NCBI GenBank assembly: GCA_965205045.1
Contig: OZ242031.1
Location: forward strand, 4,278,001 to 4,342,000
Direction of reading: 5' to 3'
From: UBA6522 sp965205045
GTDB taxonomy: Bacteria; Pseudomonadota; Gammaproteobacteria; Steroidobacterales; Rariloculaceae
DNA: 64,000 nt
The notes beneath the pieces were generated by a model, which ran no database searches, was not told where the DNA came from, and saw nothing but the letters and a program-made list of their open reading frames with translations. The position numbers were made by a program, and so were the translations under genes. Shown here one piece after another: positions 11,350 through 19,464 of the stretch; within the stretch, counting starts at the first letter, position 1; each line of letters opens with the position of its first letter.

Positions 11350-12399
11350 CTAGTTCCTGGAGTTCAAGGCACTGCCGAGCAGCTTCGCGGTGACGTCGAC
11401 GATGGGAATCACGCGTTCGTAGGCCATGCGGGTCGGTCCGATTACGCCCAGGACGCCCATGGTGTGGTCCTCGGCCTCATAGGGCGCGGCCACCACGCTG
11501 TACTCGTCCAGCAGCCGATAACCGGATTCCTTGCCGATGAAGATCTGCACGCCGTGGGCGTTCAGCGTCTTGTCGAGAAGATGCAGGATGTCGTGTTGCC
11601 GGGCGAACGCCTCGAACAGCCGCTTCAGTTTCGACATGCCGCCCATACCCTCAAGGCCCATCAGGTTGGTCTCCCCGGCGACGATGAATTCGCCTTCGGA
11701 TTCGGTAGCTTCAAACGCCTGCTGGGCCATCTCGATGGCATCGAGCATCACCGAGTTCATGCTTTCCCGGGTCTCCCGAAGCTGCCTGATCAGGCGATTG
11801 CGCACGACGTCCAATTCGCTGCCGCCAAACTGCTCCGTCAGGTAGTTTCCTGCCTTTCTGAGCTCATCTTCGCCGAAATCGCGGTGAACGTGCAGGATCT
11901 TGTTCTGAACGTCGCGATCATTGAGAACCAGTATCGCCAGAATCCGCTGGTTGGAGAGCGGCAGGAACTCGATCTGCCTGAGCGCCGTCTGCGCGGGCCT
12001 GGGAATCGTTACCACGCCCGCAAGCCGGGTCATGGCCGACAACAGGTTGGACGCCGACAGTACCAGCGCCTGCGGGTCGGAATCCCGCAGCGCGTCCTCG
12101 AACACCTGCACCTCGGTCTCCCGCGGCGGCCGCAGCTTCACCAGCGTATCCACAAAGAACCGGTAGCCCTTGATGGTGGGCACGCGGCCGGCGGACGTGT
12201 GCGGGGCGGAAATGAAACCCATGTCTTCAAGATCCGCCATGATGTTGCGGATGGTCGCCGGGCTGACCTCCAGGCCCGACTCGCGCGACAGCGTGCGGGA
12301 GCCGACAGGATGGCCCTCGCGAATGTAGCGGTTGACCAGCACCCGCAGCAGATGCTGAGCCCTTTCGTCAGGAATTTCCGCGAGCCGCCTCGCCCGCAT
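11350..12399 (-). CDS. hrcA: HrcA, heat-inducible transcription repressor
   Basis: The 349-residue protein represses class I heat-shock genes by binding CIRCE operators. The N-terminal winged helix (RAQHLLRVLVNRYIREGHPVGS) and the downstream motif SPATIRNIMADLEDMGFI are diagnostic, followed by the GAF-like and insertion domains. The ATG at 12399 is preceded by GAGAGGG. The open frame continues far upstream only because it is antisense to nadK and recN. HrcA is absent from E. coli but present in several gammaproteobacterial lineages, usually ahead of grpE as here. Confidence 0.95.
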   Translation of the reverse strand: MRARRLAEIPDERAQHLLRVLVNRYIREGHPVGSRTLSRESGLEVSPATIRNIMADLEDMGFISAPHTSAGRVPTIKGYRFFVDTLVKLRPPRETEVQVFEDALRDSDPQALVLSASNLLSAMTRLAGVVTIPRPAQTALRQIEFLPLSNQRILAILVLNDRDVQNKILHVHRDFGEDELRKAGNYLTEQFGGSELDVVRNRLIRQLRETRESMNSVMLDAIEMAQQAFEATESEGEFIVAGETNLMGLEGMGGMSKLKRLFEAFARQHDILHLLDKTLNAHGVQIFIGKESGYRLLDEYSVVAAPYEAEDHTMGVLGVIGPTRMAYERVIPIVDVTAKLLGSALNSRN

Positions 12400-12441
12400 T
12401 GCACCAACCCTCTCTTGAATGGATGGACACGATCGAAAACA

Positions 12442-12470
12442 AGCTAGCAATCGCATCCTCGGACTGTCAA
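12442..12470 (-). promoter_or_regulatory. CIRCE-like operator overlapping the putative hrcA promoter
   Basis: Plus-strand positions 12444-12452 (CTAGCAATC) and 12462-12470 (GACTGTCAA) are separated by exactly 9 bases. They match the two CIRCE arms TTAGCACTC and GAGTGCTAA at 7 of 9 and 6 of 9 positions. On the minus strand the same block contains a perfect -35 box TTGACA (12470-12465) with a weak -10 near 12447-12442, about 45 bases before the hrcA start. Overlap of CIRCE with the promoter is the usual arrangement. The right arm is degenerate, so this is a candidate. Confidence 0.5.
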
Positions 12471-12558
12471 GCAATCTTGCCCGGCTTTTTGGCCGGTTTT
12501 GCTCCGAGCACTGCGCAGGCGACTCAAGTACAATTCCCGGCGGTTCAATCCACTCCCC

Positions 12559-13473
12559 ATGACTACAGCATTCAACAGGATCGGGCTCTTCTGGGGCCGC
12601 AAGAACAAGAAGGGCTCCGTGTCGCTGGCGCAGGAGATCGCGTCGCAACTCGGCAGCCTCGATCTGGACGTGTTTGTCCCCGAACATCGCCGGTTGCCCG
12701 AGACATTCGACGCCTGTCACAGGGTGCCGGCGAAGAAGCTGGCCGCACAAGTGGACCTTATCATCGCCATTGGCGGAGACGGGACCATGCTGGACGCGTC
12801 GCGCGGAGCGGCCCTGCACGGCGTGCCGCTGCTGGGAGTCAACCGGGGGCGGCTGGGTTTCCTGAACGATATTTCCCCCGACAACCTTTCGACCGCAATC
12901 GAAATGCTTCTGCAGGGCGACTACGTGGCCGAGAGCCGCCAGATGCTTCAAGCCCGGATTTTCGAGGGGCCGGAAGACAGGGGCTCGCTGGTCGCCCTGA
13001 ACGACGTGGTCCTGAAAACCGTCGACACGGGCCACATGGAGGATTTCATCACTACCGTCGACGGCGACTACGTCAACACCCACGGCGGCGACGGGCTGAT
13101 CGTGGCCACCGCCACCGGGTCGACCGCCTACGCGCTCTCCTGCGGCGGGCCCATCATCCAGCCCGACGTGGATGCCCTGGTCATCGTGCCCATCGCGCCG
13201 CATACGCTCTCCGACCGGCCGCTGGTGGTGAAGTCTTCGTGCACGATCCGGGTGACGGTGGACCTTCGCCCCGGCAGCCGGGGCGCACAGGTGACCTGCG
13301 ACGGCGATACCCTGGGAACCGTGGGCAGGAACGGCGCCGTGGAAATCAGGGCCGCCGAAGAAACGGTACAATTGCTCCATCCGCGGGGTCAGAACTTCTA
13401 CCAGCAACTGCGCTCCAAGCTCAACTGGGGGCATACGAACCGGCCACCGAGGCGCCGGATCGACGTTGATTAG
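12559..13473 (+). CDS. nadK: NAD kinase
   Basis: The 304-residue enzyme phosphorylates NAD to NADP with ATP. The signature GGDGTMLDASR, the motif VNRGRLGFL and the conserved region THGGDGLIVATATGSTAY are all present. The ATG at 12559 gives the normal N-terminus (NRIGLFWGRKNKKG). It is divergent from hrcA and followed 123 nt later by recN on the same strand; the intervening bases hold no recognised gene. Confidence 0.96.
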   Translation: MTTAFNRIGLFWGRKNKKGSVSLAQEIASQLGSLDLDVFVPEHRRLPETFDACHRVPAKKLAAQVDLIIAIGGDGTMLDASRGAALHGVPLLGVNRGRLGFLNDISPDNLSTAIEMLLQGDYVAESRQMLQARIFEGPEDRGSLVALNDVVLKTVDTGHMEDFITTVDGDYVNTHGGDGLIVATATGSTAYALSCGGPIIQPDVDALVIVPIAPHTLSDRPLVVKSSCTIRVTVDLRPGSRGAQVTCDGDTLGTVGRNGAVEIRAAEETVQLLHPRGQNFYQQLRSKLNWGHTNRPPRRRIDVD

Positions 13474-13596
13474 CGTCCTGTCCCAAGCAGCCCGTGGCAG
13501 AAGTCCCGCGGCATGGGCCGGAAGACCGGCTGGCCCACGAAGGCCGATCGACCGGCGATGCGTCCCGGCGACGCGCGCCCTCCAGTCGAGTGACAG

Positions 13597-15276
13597 ATGC
13601 TCAACCTGATCGCAGTCAGAAACTACGCCGTCATCGACGAGGTCGAAGTGGAATTCGACACCGGCCTGAGCGTGCTTACCGGTGAGACCGGAGCCGGCAA
13701 GTCCATTCTCGTGGATGCCCTGGGCCTTGCGCTGGGCGATCGCGCCGATGCCGGCGCGGTACGCAAGGGCAGCCGGCAAGCGCAGATCAGCGTGCTGTTC
13801 GAGTGCCCGGACGAGCACCCGGCGCTGGACTGGCTGGCCGAGCGCGGACTGGAACGGGACGGGACCTGCCTGTTGCGGCGCGTAGTCAGCGCCCGGGGAC
13901 GATCCCGCGCGTACGTCAACAACCAGCCGGCCACACTTCAGGACCTGCGTGCCGTGGGGTCCAGGCTGGTGAACATCCACGGCCAGGGCGCTCATCAGGC
14001 GCTGCTGCACGCGCCGGCGCAACGCGGCATCCTCGATCACCATGGCGGTCATCTGCAGCTTTCGGCACAGGTTGCCGCGGCATTCGGCGCCTGGAAGTCC
14101 TGTGAGGCGGCGTACGAGGCGCAACGGCAGCAAGGCGCGGACCGTGCCTCGGAACTGGAATTGCTGCGATTCCAGGTCCGTGAACTCGAAAACCTCGACT
14201 ACCGGGAGGGCGAACTGGACGCCCTTCAGGAAGAGCGCGGACGGCTCGCCAACGTGGACCGGTTGTCCAACAGCATCGAAAGCGCATTGAGCGGCCTGTA
14301 CGAGCGCGATCACGGTTCGGCCCAGGAACTCATCGCCCAGGCGCAGCGAGCGCTGTCTGAAGCGAAGGCGCTGGATCCTTCTCTGGCGGACGCTGCGGAC
14401 CTGCTCGCGGAGGCGGAGATTCAGGTGCAGGAAGCCGTCCGGGGGCTGGCCGGTTACCGGGACCGGCTGGAGCCCGATCCTGAGCGTCTGGACTGGGTGG
14501 AGTCGCGGCTGGCAACCCTTCGCAGCCTGGCGATGCGGCACCATGTGGAGGAAACGGACCTCGGGCAATTGCTGGAACGGCTTCGCTCGCGAATCGACGC
14601 GCTGGGGAACGCCAGGGAGTCGCTGGAAGCGGCGCGTCAGCGTGCCCGGGAAGCCCGGGACACGTATTTCGAGGTCGCGGAAGAACTGAGCAAGGCACGC
14701 CTGCATGGCGCTGCATCCCTGAGCGAGGCGGTTGAAGCGCAATTGGCGGTGCTTGGCCTTCCCAACGGCAAATTTCGCGTCGAAATCCTCGGAAAGCCCC
14801 ACGACCGGGCGGACGCCACCGGCCTGGATCGTATCGAATTCAAGGTTTCGCTGAATCCGGGACAGGAATTCGGGCCGCTGTCCCGCGTGGCCTCCGGCGG
14901 CGAACTGTCCCGCATCAGCCTGGCGCTGGAGGTAGTGGCCGCCGGTGCGACGTCCATCCCGACGCTGGTTTTCGATGAAGTGGATGCCGGGATCGGCGGC
15001 GGCGTGGCCGAAATCGTCGGCCGCAGGCTCGCCGACATCGCGTCGAACCGTCAGGTCCTGTGCGTCACCCACCTGGCTCAGGTTGCAAGCCAGGGACGTC
15101 ACCACTACCGAGTAATCAAGCAGGCGCACGACCAGTCCACCCGGACCGGCGTTCTTTCACTTAGCCGCGACGAACGGGTCGAGGAACTGGCGCGCATGCT
15201 GGGAGGCGTCGAAATCACCGCACGCACGCGGGCTCACGCCGAAGAGATGATTCAGCGTGCAGCAGACCGAAACTAA
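13597..15276 (+). CDS. recN: RecN, SMC-like DNA repair protein
   Basis: The 559-residue protein is a complete RecN, an SMC-like ATPase that supports recombinational repair of double-strand breaks. It has Walker A GETGAGKS (residues 29-36), a central coiled coil, the ABC signature VASGGELSRISLAL and Walker B TLVFDEVDAGIGG. It is convergent with the operon downstream: its stop codon lies 122 nt from the end of jetD. In Pseudomonas-type genomes fur would follow directly here, so the operon at 15399-24931 interrupts that synteny. Confidence 0.96.
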   Translation: MLNLIAVRNYAVIDEVEVEFDTGLSVLTGETGAGKSILVDALGLALGDRADAGAVRKGSRQAQISVLFECPDEHPALDWLAERGLERDGTCLLRRVVSARGRSRAYVNNQPATLQDLRAVGSRLVNIHGQGAHQALLHAPAQRGILDHHGGHLQLSAQVAAAFGAWKSCEAAYEAQRQQGADRASELELLRFQVRELENLDYREGELDALQEERGRLANVDRLSNSIESALSGLYERDHGSAQELIAQAQRALSEAKALDPSLADAADLLAEAEIQVQEAVRGLAGYRDRLEPDPERLDWVESRLATLRSLAMRHHVEETDLGQLLERLRSRIDALGNARESLEAARQRAREARDTYFEVAEELSKARLHGAASLSEAVEAQLAVLGLPNGKFRVEILGKPHDRADATGLDRIEFKVSLNPGQEFGPLSRVASGGELSRISLALEVVAAGATSIPTLVFDEVDAGIGGGVAEIVGRRLADIASNRQVLCVTHLAQVASQGRHHYRVIKQAHDQSTRTGVLSLSRDERVEELARMLGGVEITARTRAHAEEMIQRAADRN

Positions 15277-15398
15277 CCCGAAAGCACAGCCGACAGACGA
15301 AGTAGAAAGATCAAGGCAATATCTGCGCACATCCTTACCTCGCGTTGCAACGACGATGGAGGCTGGCCAAAGTGATTGTTGTCCACGGAATGCGAGTC

Positions 15399-16628
15399 TT
15401 ACAGGGATTCGTGATACTTGCCGAGCACATCCTCTAGGATGAATTCCTCGTGGACCATCAGTCGTCGCCCCCGATAGACCGCCTGCAACGCGCTGTCCCA
15501 AGGCGTCGGCCCGCAACCAGTGCCGTCGCGCCGCAGCCGTACGCGATTTCGCTCGGCTAAGCCGATAGCGCGCTCGTAGTTGCGAGCGTCCATCATCCAG
15601 GGCGTCAAGCCAAACTCACTCATGCGGCGACAGATAGCGATGCCGGCCGCATCGAAATCGCCGTGATAGCGGACGCAGGCACCGGACAGCCGAAATTGCG
15701 TCAACAACTCGATGACCGCCCCAGACGGATTGCCGTTGCCTGCCACGACGCAACCGGGCAGGGCGCGTTCCGCAGCAGCCTCTACCAGCCGAGGATTCTC
15801 GACCACCAAAATGGGCGTTCCTCGCGGTACGGCTATTGGATGGCGTCGCAGGGCATACAAGCTGACGTGCAAGGGCAGTTTTCCCTCGGCGGCAGCGAGC
15901 ATCTGCCGATCAAGAGATGAGGCTCCCTTCGTTGGAATGGACCAGGTAAGCGCCGGTGCCGAAACTCGATCTGCAGCAATCCCGGCCTTTTCCCAGAGCA
16001 ATCGTTCCGACGACTCGCTATCCTTTAACCGCCACCGTAACGCCCGCGTAACCAAGTTCGCGAGTCGGGTACCCCGGTCCAGCGCGTGGGCGGAGCCAAA
16101 TAGCGCAGCAGCGAGCTCAGTGCGGCTCGTGCATTTCGCATTGAGCCGATCAAGGCGGTCAAGCAGTCGCCGCGCGTCCGCAATCAAGGTTGTTGTCTCT
16201 TGGCCGTCAAGACCGCGGAGCAGTCCGGCTCTGCGAACTCCCTCGGCCCATTGGGATGCCCAAGGCTCGCGCCATAACGCGATTGCCTTGGCCAGCGCCC
16301 GGCGGGCTGCGGTCGAGCGTGCGCGCATGGCGCGCCGCTCCCGCGCCGCCTCGGAGGGCGGAAAGCCAAGGCGAGTCAAAGCTCCGCTCAAGTCGCGACT
16401 GATGCCGCGCTCCACAAATGCTTGCTCCAAGGCATCCAAGTCAAGTCGCTTAGGCGGTTTCCGACCGAGAAGCGATTCGAGAACAAGCGCGCTATGCGCA
16501 TCCAATACGGGTCTTGCGACGGTACCGCGGCGCTCTGAGCCGAATCGGTCCAATTGACGGCGTGCGTTTTCCCAAACCGGATGTAGACCGGAGGAACACA
16601 GAGAATCTGGAATCGGACGGATCGTCAC
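15399..16628 (-). CDS. jetD: JetD-like TOPRIM nuclease subunit (DUF3323/DUF2399)
   Basis: The last gene of the Wadjet-like operon encodes 409 residues. In Wadjet systems JetD is the nuclease that cuts circular plasmids measured by the SMC complex. The C-terminal third is a TOPRIM fold: the acidic ILVVENP strand and the metal-binding YHGDFDAAG motif (D-x-D) are both intact, and a long alpha-helical N-terminal part precedes it. The best start is a GTG at 16628 whose GTGA overlaps the jetB stop; earlier in-frame codons overlap jetB and lack homology. It ends facing recN. Confidence 0.85.
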   Translation of the reverse strand: MTIRPIPDSLCSSGLHPVWENARRQLDRFGSERRGTVARPVLDAHSALVLESLLGRKPPKRLDLDALEQAFVERGISRDLSGALTRLGFPPSEAARERRAMRARSTAARRALAKAIALWREPWASQWAEGVRRAGLLRGLDGQETTTLIADARRLLDRLDRLNAKCTSRTELAAALFGSAHALDRGTRLANLVTRALRWRLKDSESSERLLWEKAGIAADRVSAPALTWSIPTKGASSLDRQMLAAAEGKLPLHVSLYALRRHPIAVPRGTPILVVENPRLVEAAAERALPGCVVAGNGNPSGAVIELLTQFRLSGACVRYHGDFDAAGIAICRRMSEFGLTPWMMDARNYERAIGLAERNRVRLRRDGTGCGPTPWDSALQAVYRGRRLMVHEEFILEDVLGKYHESL

Positions 16629-17737
16629 AGCAGCGAGATTTGCTCGTGCCGCACATCCACAGCGTAGCGCCAAGCTGCCGGCAGCAGGCGCACTTCATCA
16701 TTGACAACCTCGGCAAGACGATGATCTTTCAGCAGACCCAGGACGTTGCGAGTGAGGTTTCGTGCATCGTCGGCGAGGTTCGACCAGTAGCGGCGATGTT
16801 CCCCCGCCAGTTCCGCGACCGCCCCGACAACCGTGCTGAGAGATACCGGATTTCTGTCCATCTCAACCAATCGTTCGATCAACAATAACGCCGCATGGCC
16901 GGTTGTTCCTGCAGAGGGAAAGCGCGTATCGGTCATTTCGCTATCTGGGTCGATCACCACCACGCCTTCAGCGCGGGATTCAATGCGCGCACCGAACATC
17001 TCGTCGAAAATGTCTGCCTCGTTGCCGAGCCGCCGGCGCAGTTCCGACCATTCCGACTCGGTGAGGTCTTCGCGATAGAGCGCTGGTTCCTCAAGCAACA
17101 TCGAACGAATACGGGCGCGAAGCGAGACACGCTGACCGGACCGATCAAGCAATTCGTCGACCGTTGTGGCGCGGGCCAACGCAGGCAGCGGCAGCAGCGC
17201 GACGCGGTCCGGGCGGACCCTCAATACAGCGTCAGCGGTCTCGTCGGCAGTGTAGCCTTCGATTCGATCATGCATTTCGGTCGCCACGCCGTGACCTATC
17301 AGCCAGCGTAATGCCGTTACCAGCGCCCGACGATCGGCGCGCGTATCGGTTAATGCGACGGCAGCTTCGACCGCTACGGAACGGATTCGATGGACTAGAT
17401 CGCGCAAGCTGACAACATCCGGGCCGGTAGCGATTGCCGCCAGGGCTAGGGACAACATGACGTACTCGCGGAGGGAGAACGGTCGCTTCTTGCTCGTCGC
17501 CCGCAAAGGCCGCCGGATGGCGACGGTCGTGGATTTGAAGAGTCGGGCGGCGTCGGCTGTCACCTGAAGGCGATAGCCGAAACGCTGGGTGAACCAGCGG
17601 TCGAGTTGCTGTTCATGACGGCGGATCAGACGAAACTTGTCCGGGGTGCGCTCCGCCAGCACGAGCGGACGAGAAACCAGATAGCGCGCGGCCTCGCGAA
17701 GTTCAGGGACTGCCGATGGTGTAGACGGGCCAATCAT
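16625..17737 (-). CDS. jetB: JetB-like protein (DUF2398, MukE/kleisin-partner type)
   Basis: The 370-residue protein matches the DUF2398 family in length and pattern: an N-terminal ARYLVSRPLV segment, the LDRWFTQRFGYRLQVTADAARLFK block and the RPFSLREYVMLSLALAAI block that gives the family its helical winged domains. In Wadjet it is the KITE/MukE-like subunit bound to the kleisin JetA and helps build the SMC complex on DNA. It starts 104 nt after jetA, the only clear gap in the operon, and overlaps jetD by 4 nt. Confidence 0.82.
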   Translation of the reverse strand: MIGPSTPSAVPELREAARYLVSRPLVLAERTPDKFRLIRRHEQQLDRWFTQRFGYRLQVTADAARLFKSTTVAIRRPLRATSKKRPFSLREYVMLSLALAAIATGPDVVSLRDLVHRIRSVAVEAAVALTDTRADRRALVTALRWLIGHGVATEMHDRIEGYTADETADAVLRVRPDRVALLPLPALARATTVDELLDRSGQRVSLRARIRSMLLEEPALYREDLTESEWSELRRRLGNEADIFDEMFGARIESRAEGVVVIDPDSEMTDTRFPSAGTTGHAALLLIERLVEMDRNPVSLSTVVGAVAELAGEHRRYWSNLADDARNLTRNVLGLLKDHRLAEVVNDEVRLLPAAWRYAVDVRHEQISLL

Positions 17738-17841
17738 TTCACTACCGCCACTCCAGAAATTGCATCAAGGCCAGAGATGTTCCCCCCAAGACTGGCCAAG
17801 GCACTCTCCATTCAAGAGAGTTCCGGTTAACCGAGGTAAAG

Positions 17842-19464
17842 TCATCGAACGACAACATTTGGCCACTCGACGGGCGGATTGGGCGATGTCCGTGTGAGGG
17901 TTGCCGGTGCTCTCGACCGTCGCTCCGCTCGCCCATCGAAGGCCGTCACCGTCACGGCCAGTTCCTGCAACACGAGCCTGCCTTCCTGACACATTATCGT
18001 CGTGCTTCCCGGCTTTATGTGCTGTACTTCGCAAACGACTCCGGCATCCGACGTCACACGCACATCCTCGCCGGGCCTGCGCCGAGACGCCGAACGGCCA
18101 ATCAGGTCGCGCAACAACACAAAAGCGGGCATGGACAATGTAGCCCCATCAATGGAACCGTCCTCGCCCGCGCTCGCGAGTAACTCGGCGGCTCCGATCT
18201 TCCGCGACTCGAGCTCACTCTTGCGGCGATCCTCGATCACTCGGCGTTCCCTCCTTCGATCACGGATTGGCGTCGTGTTGCCGCGTTGATGTATCTCGCC
18301 GCGCTCCCGAAGTGAGACGGGCACGACCGCTCGGGGTGCGCCCTTCCAAGGCGTGCTGATGGGAACCGGGTCGTCGGCGTCCGCCGCCAACGTTCCCAAG
18401 CGGCGGCAAGAGCCGAGCCCGAATGCCGATGCCGCAATCCGATGGGCTTCATCGGCCGTCGTCGCACGGTCGAAGAAACCCGCGAGGCGCACAAAATCGG
18501 CACGCCGCGAAACGGCGCCGAGACCGAGGCGCGACAGGCGGCTTACGTTTGCTGTCAGTGTGCGCACCGCAGCCAGTGCCTGCCCAGTAAGCTGGTCGAG
18601 ACGCGCTGGTCGCCCGTCCGCCGCGATGAACCAAGCGGCGAGATGGTCCCAATCTGCAGGTTCAGTCCCACGCGCCCGGCGCACGGCAACATGATCATCA
18701 AGGCCGGCTTGTTCAACGCGCGCCGCCAGCCCCGATCGCAGGGCGGGCAACAAAGCTTCGACATGGGGCCGAAGGCGTTTCAATGCGCGGGCGATCGGCC
18801 GGACCATGCGTTCGATTTCGCTGAGCTGTTCGCTCACGTAGTTGACGAGCACGCCGGCGAAGAATTGGACTTCCTCCGCCTCCAGGTCGTAGCGGGTCTG
18901 CCAATGATTCAGTTGCGCGAAGAATTGCGTGAGTTCGTTGGCGAACTGTTCGTGGTGATCGAAGACGCTACGCGCCGCAGCAGCGGCATCGTCGCCGACT
19001 GTCTGACCGGCGCCTGATTCAACGTAGTCGATCAACTCATTGAGCGCACGATGTAACCGCCGCAGCCGGCTCGCATGTACATCACCTATTTCCGCAGCCC
19101 CTTCAAGCACGCGTTCGACAAGATCGTTTACCTCCTGGCCAACGCGAGTAATGAGATAGCGGTGGCGGCGACGGTAGTAGTCCTCTAGGCTGGTTGGGCT
19201 GCCAACCGATGACGATACGGTCAGATTACCCCAGCGGCGCAGGCTTTCGAGCCGATCCTTGATCACCTCTGGATCCAACCCTGCCACCGCAACCCGTCCA
19301 GCCACTTCCTCAGGTGTGAATTCGGCGAAAAAAGTGCCCGCGAAAACCTTGAGGATCGCTCGGTATTCTCGCCATTCGTCGCCGCCGAGATAGCGGAATA
19401 ACAGCCTGGCACGATCCGGATCGTCGTGAAGCAAAGCGTGGTAACGGTCGCCTTCTTTGGTCAT
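17842..19464 (-). CDS. jetA: JetA-like kleisin subunit (DUF2397)
   Basis: The 540-residue protein matches DUF2397: LFRYLGGDEWREYRAIL at the N-terminus, then LTP-type FTPEEVAGRV and the block LRRWGNLTVSSSV...LEDYYRRRHRYLIT. It is the kleisin-like subunit that bridges the SMC heads in Wadjet complexes. Its ATG overlaps the jetC stop (ATGA), showing translational coupling. The C-terminal ~90 residues are rich in Arg and Pro and less conserved. Here the gene lies after jetC, whereas canonical operons place jetA and jetB before it. Confidence 0.83.
   Translation of the reverse strand: MTKEGDRYHALLHDDPDRARLLFRYLGGDEWREYRAILKVFAGTFFAEFTPEEVAGRVAVAGLDPEVIKDRLESLRRWGNLTVSSSVGSPTSLEDYYRRRHRYLITRVGQEVNDLVERVLEGAAEIGDVHASRLRRLHRALNELIDYVESGAGQTVGDDAAAAARSVFDHHEQFANELTQFFAQLNHWQTRYDLEAEEVQFFAGVLVNYVSEQLSEIERMVRPIARALKRLRPHVEALLPALRSGLAARVEQAGLDDHVAVRRARGTEPADWDHLAAWFIAADGRPARLDQLTGQALAAVRTLTANVSRLSRLGLGAVSRRADFVRLAGFFDRATTADEAHRIAASAFGLGSCRRLGTLAADADDPVPISTPWKGAPRAVVPVSLRERGEIHQRGNTTPIRDRRRERRVIEDRRKSELESRKIGAAELLASAGEDGSIDGATLSMPAFVLLRDLIGRSASRRRPGEDVRVTSDAGVVCEVQHIKPGSTTIMCQEGRLVLQELAVTVTAFDGRAERRSRAPATLTRTSPNPPVEWPNVVVR

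Noticed and set aside
12476..12500. CCGGC-TTTTTG-GCCGG-TTTT as a terminator
   Set aside because: No plus-strand gene ends before it; it lies in the nadK/hrcA divergent promoter region.
12400..15129. A very long minus-strand open frame continuing upstream of hrcA
   Set aside because: It is antisense to nadK and recN; only the hrcA part (to 12399) has protein homology.
17738..17841. Small frame in the gap between jetA and jetB
   Set aside because: A ~38-codon frame exists but has no homology and no clear ribosome-binding site.
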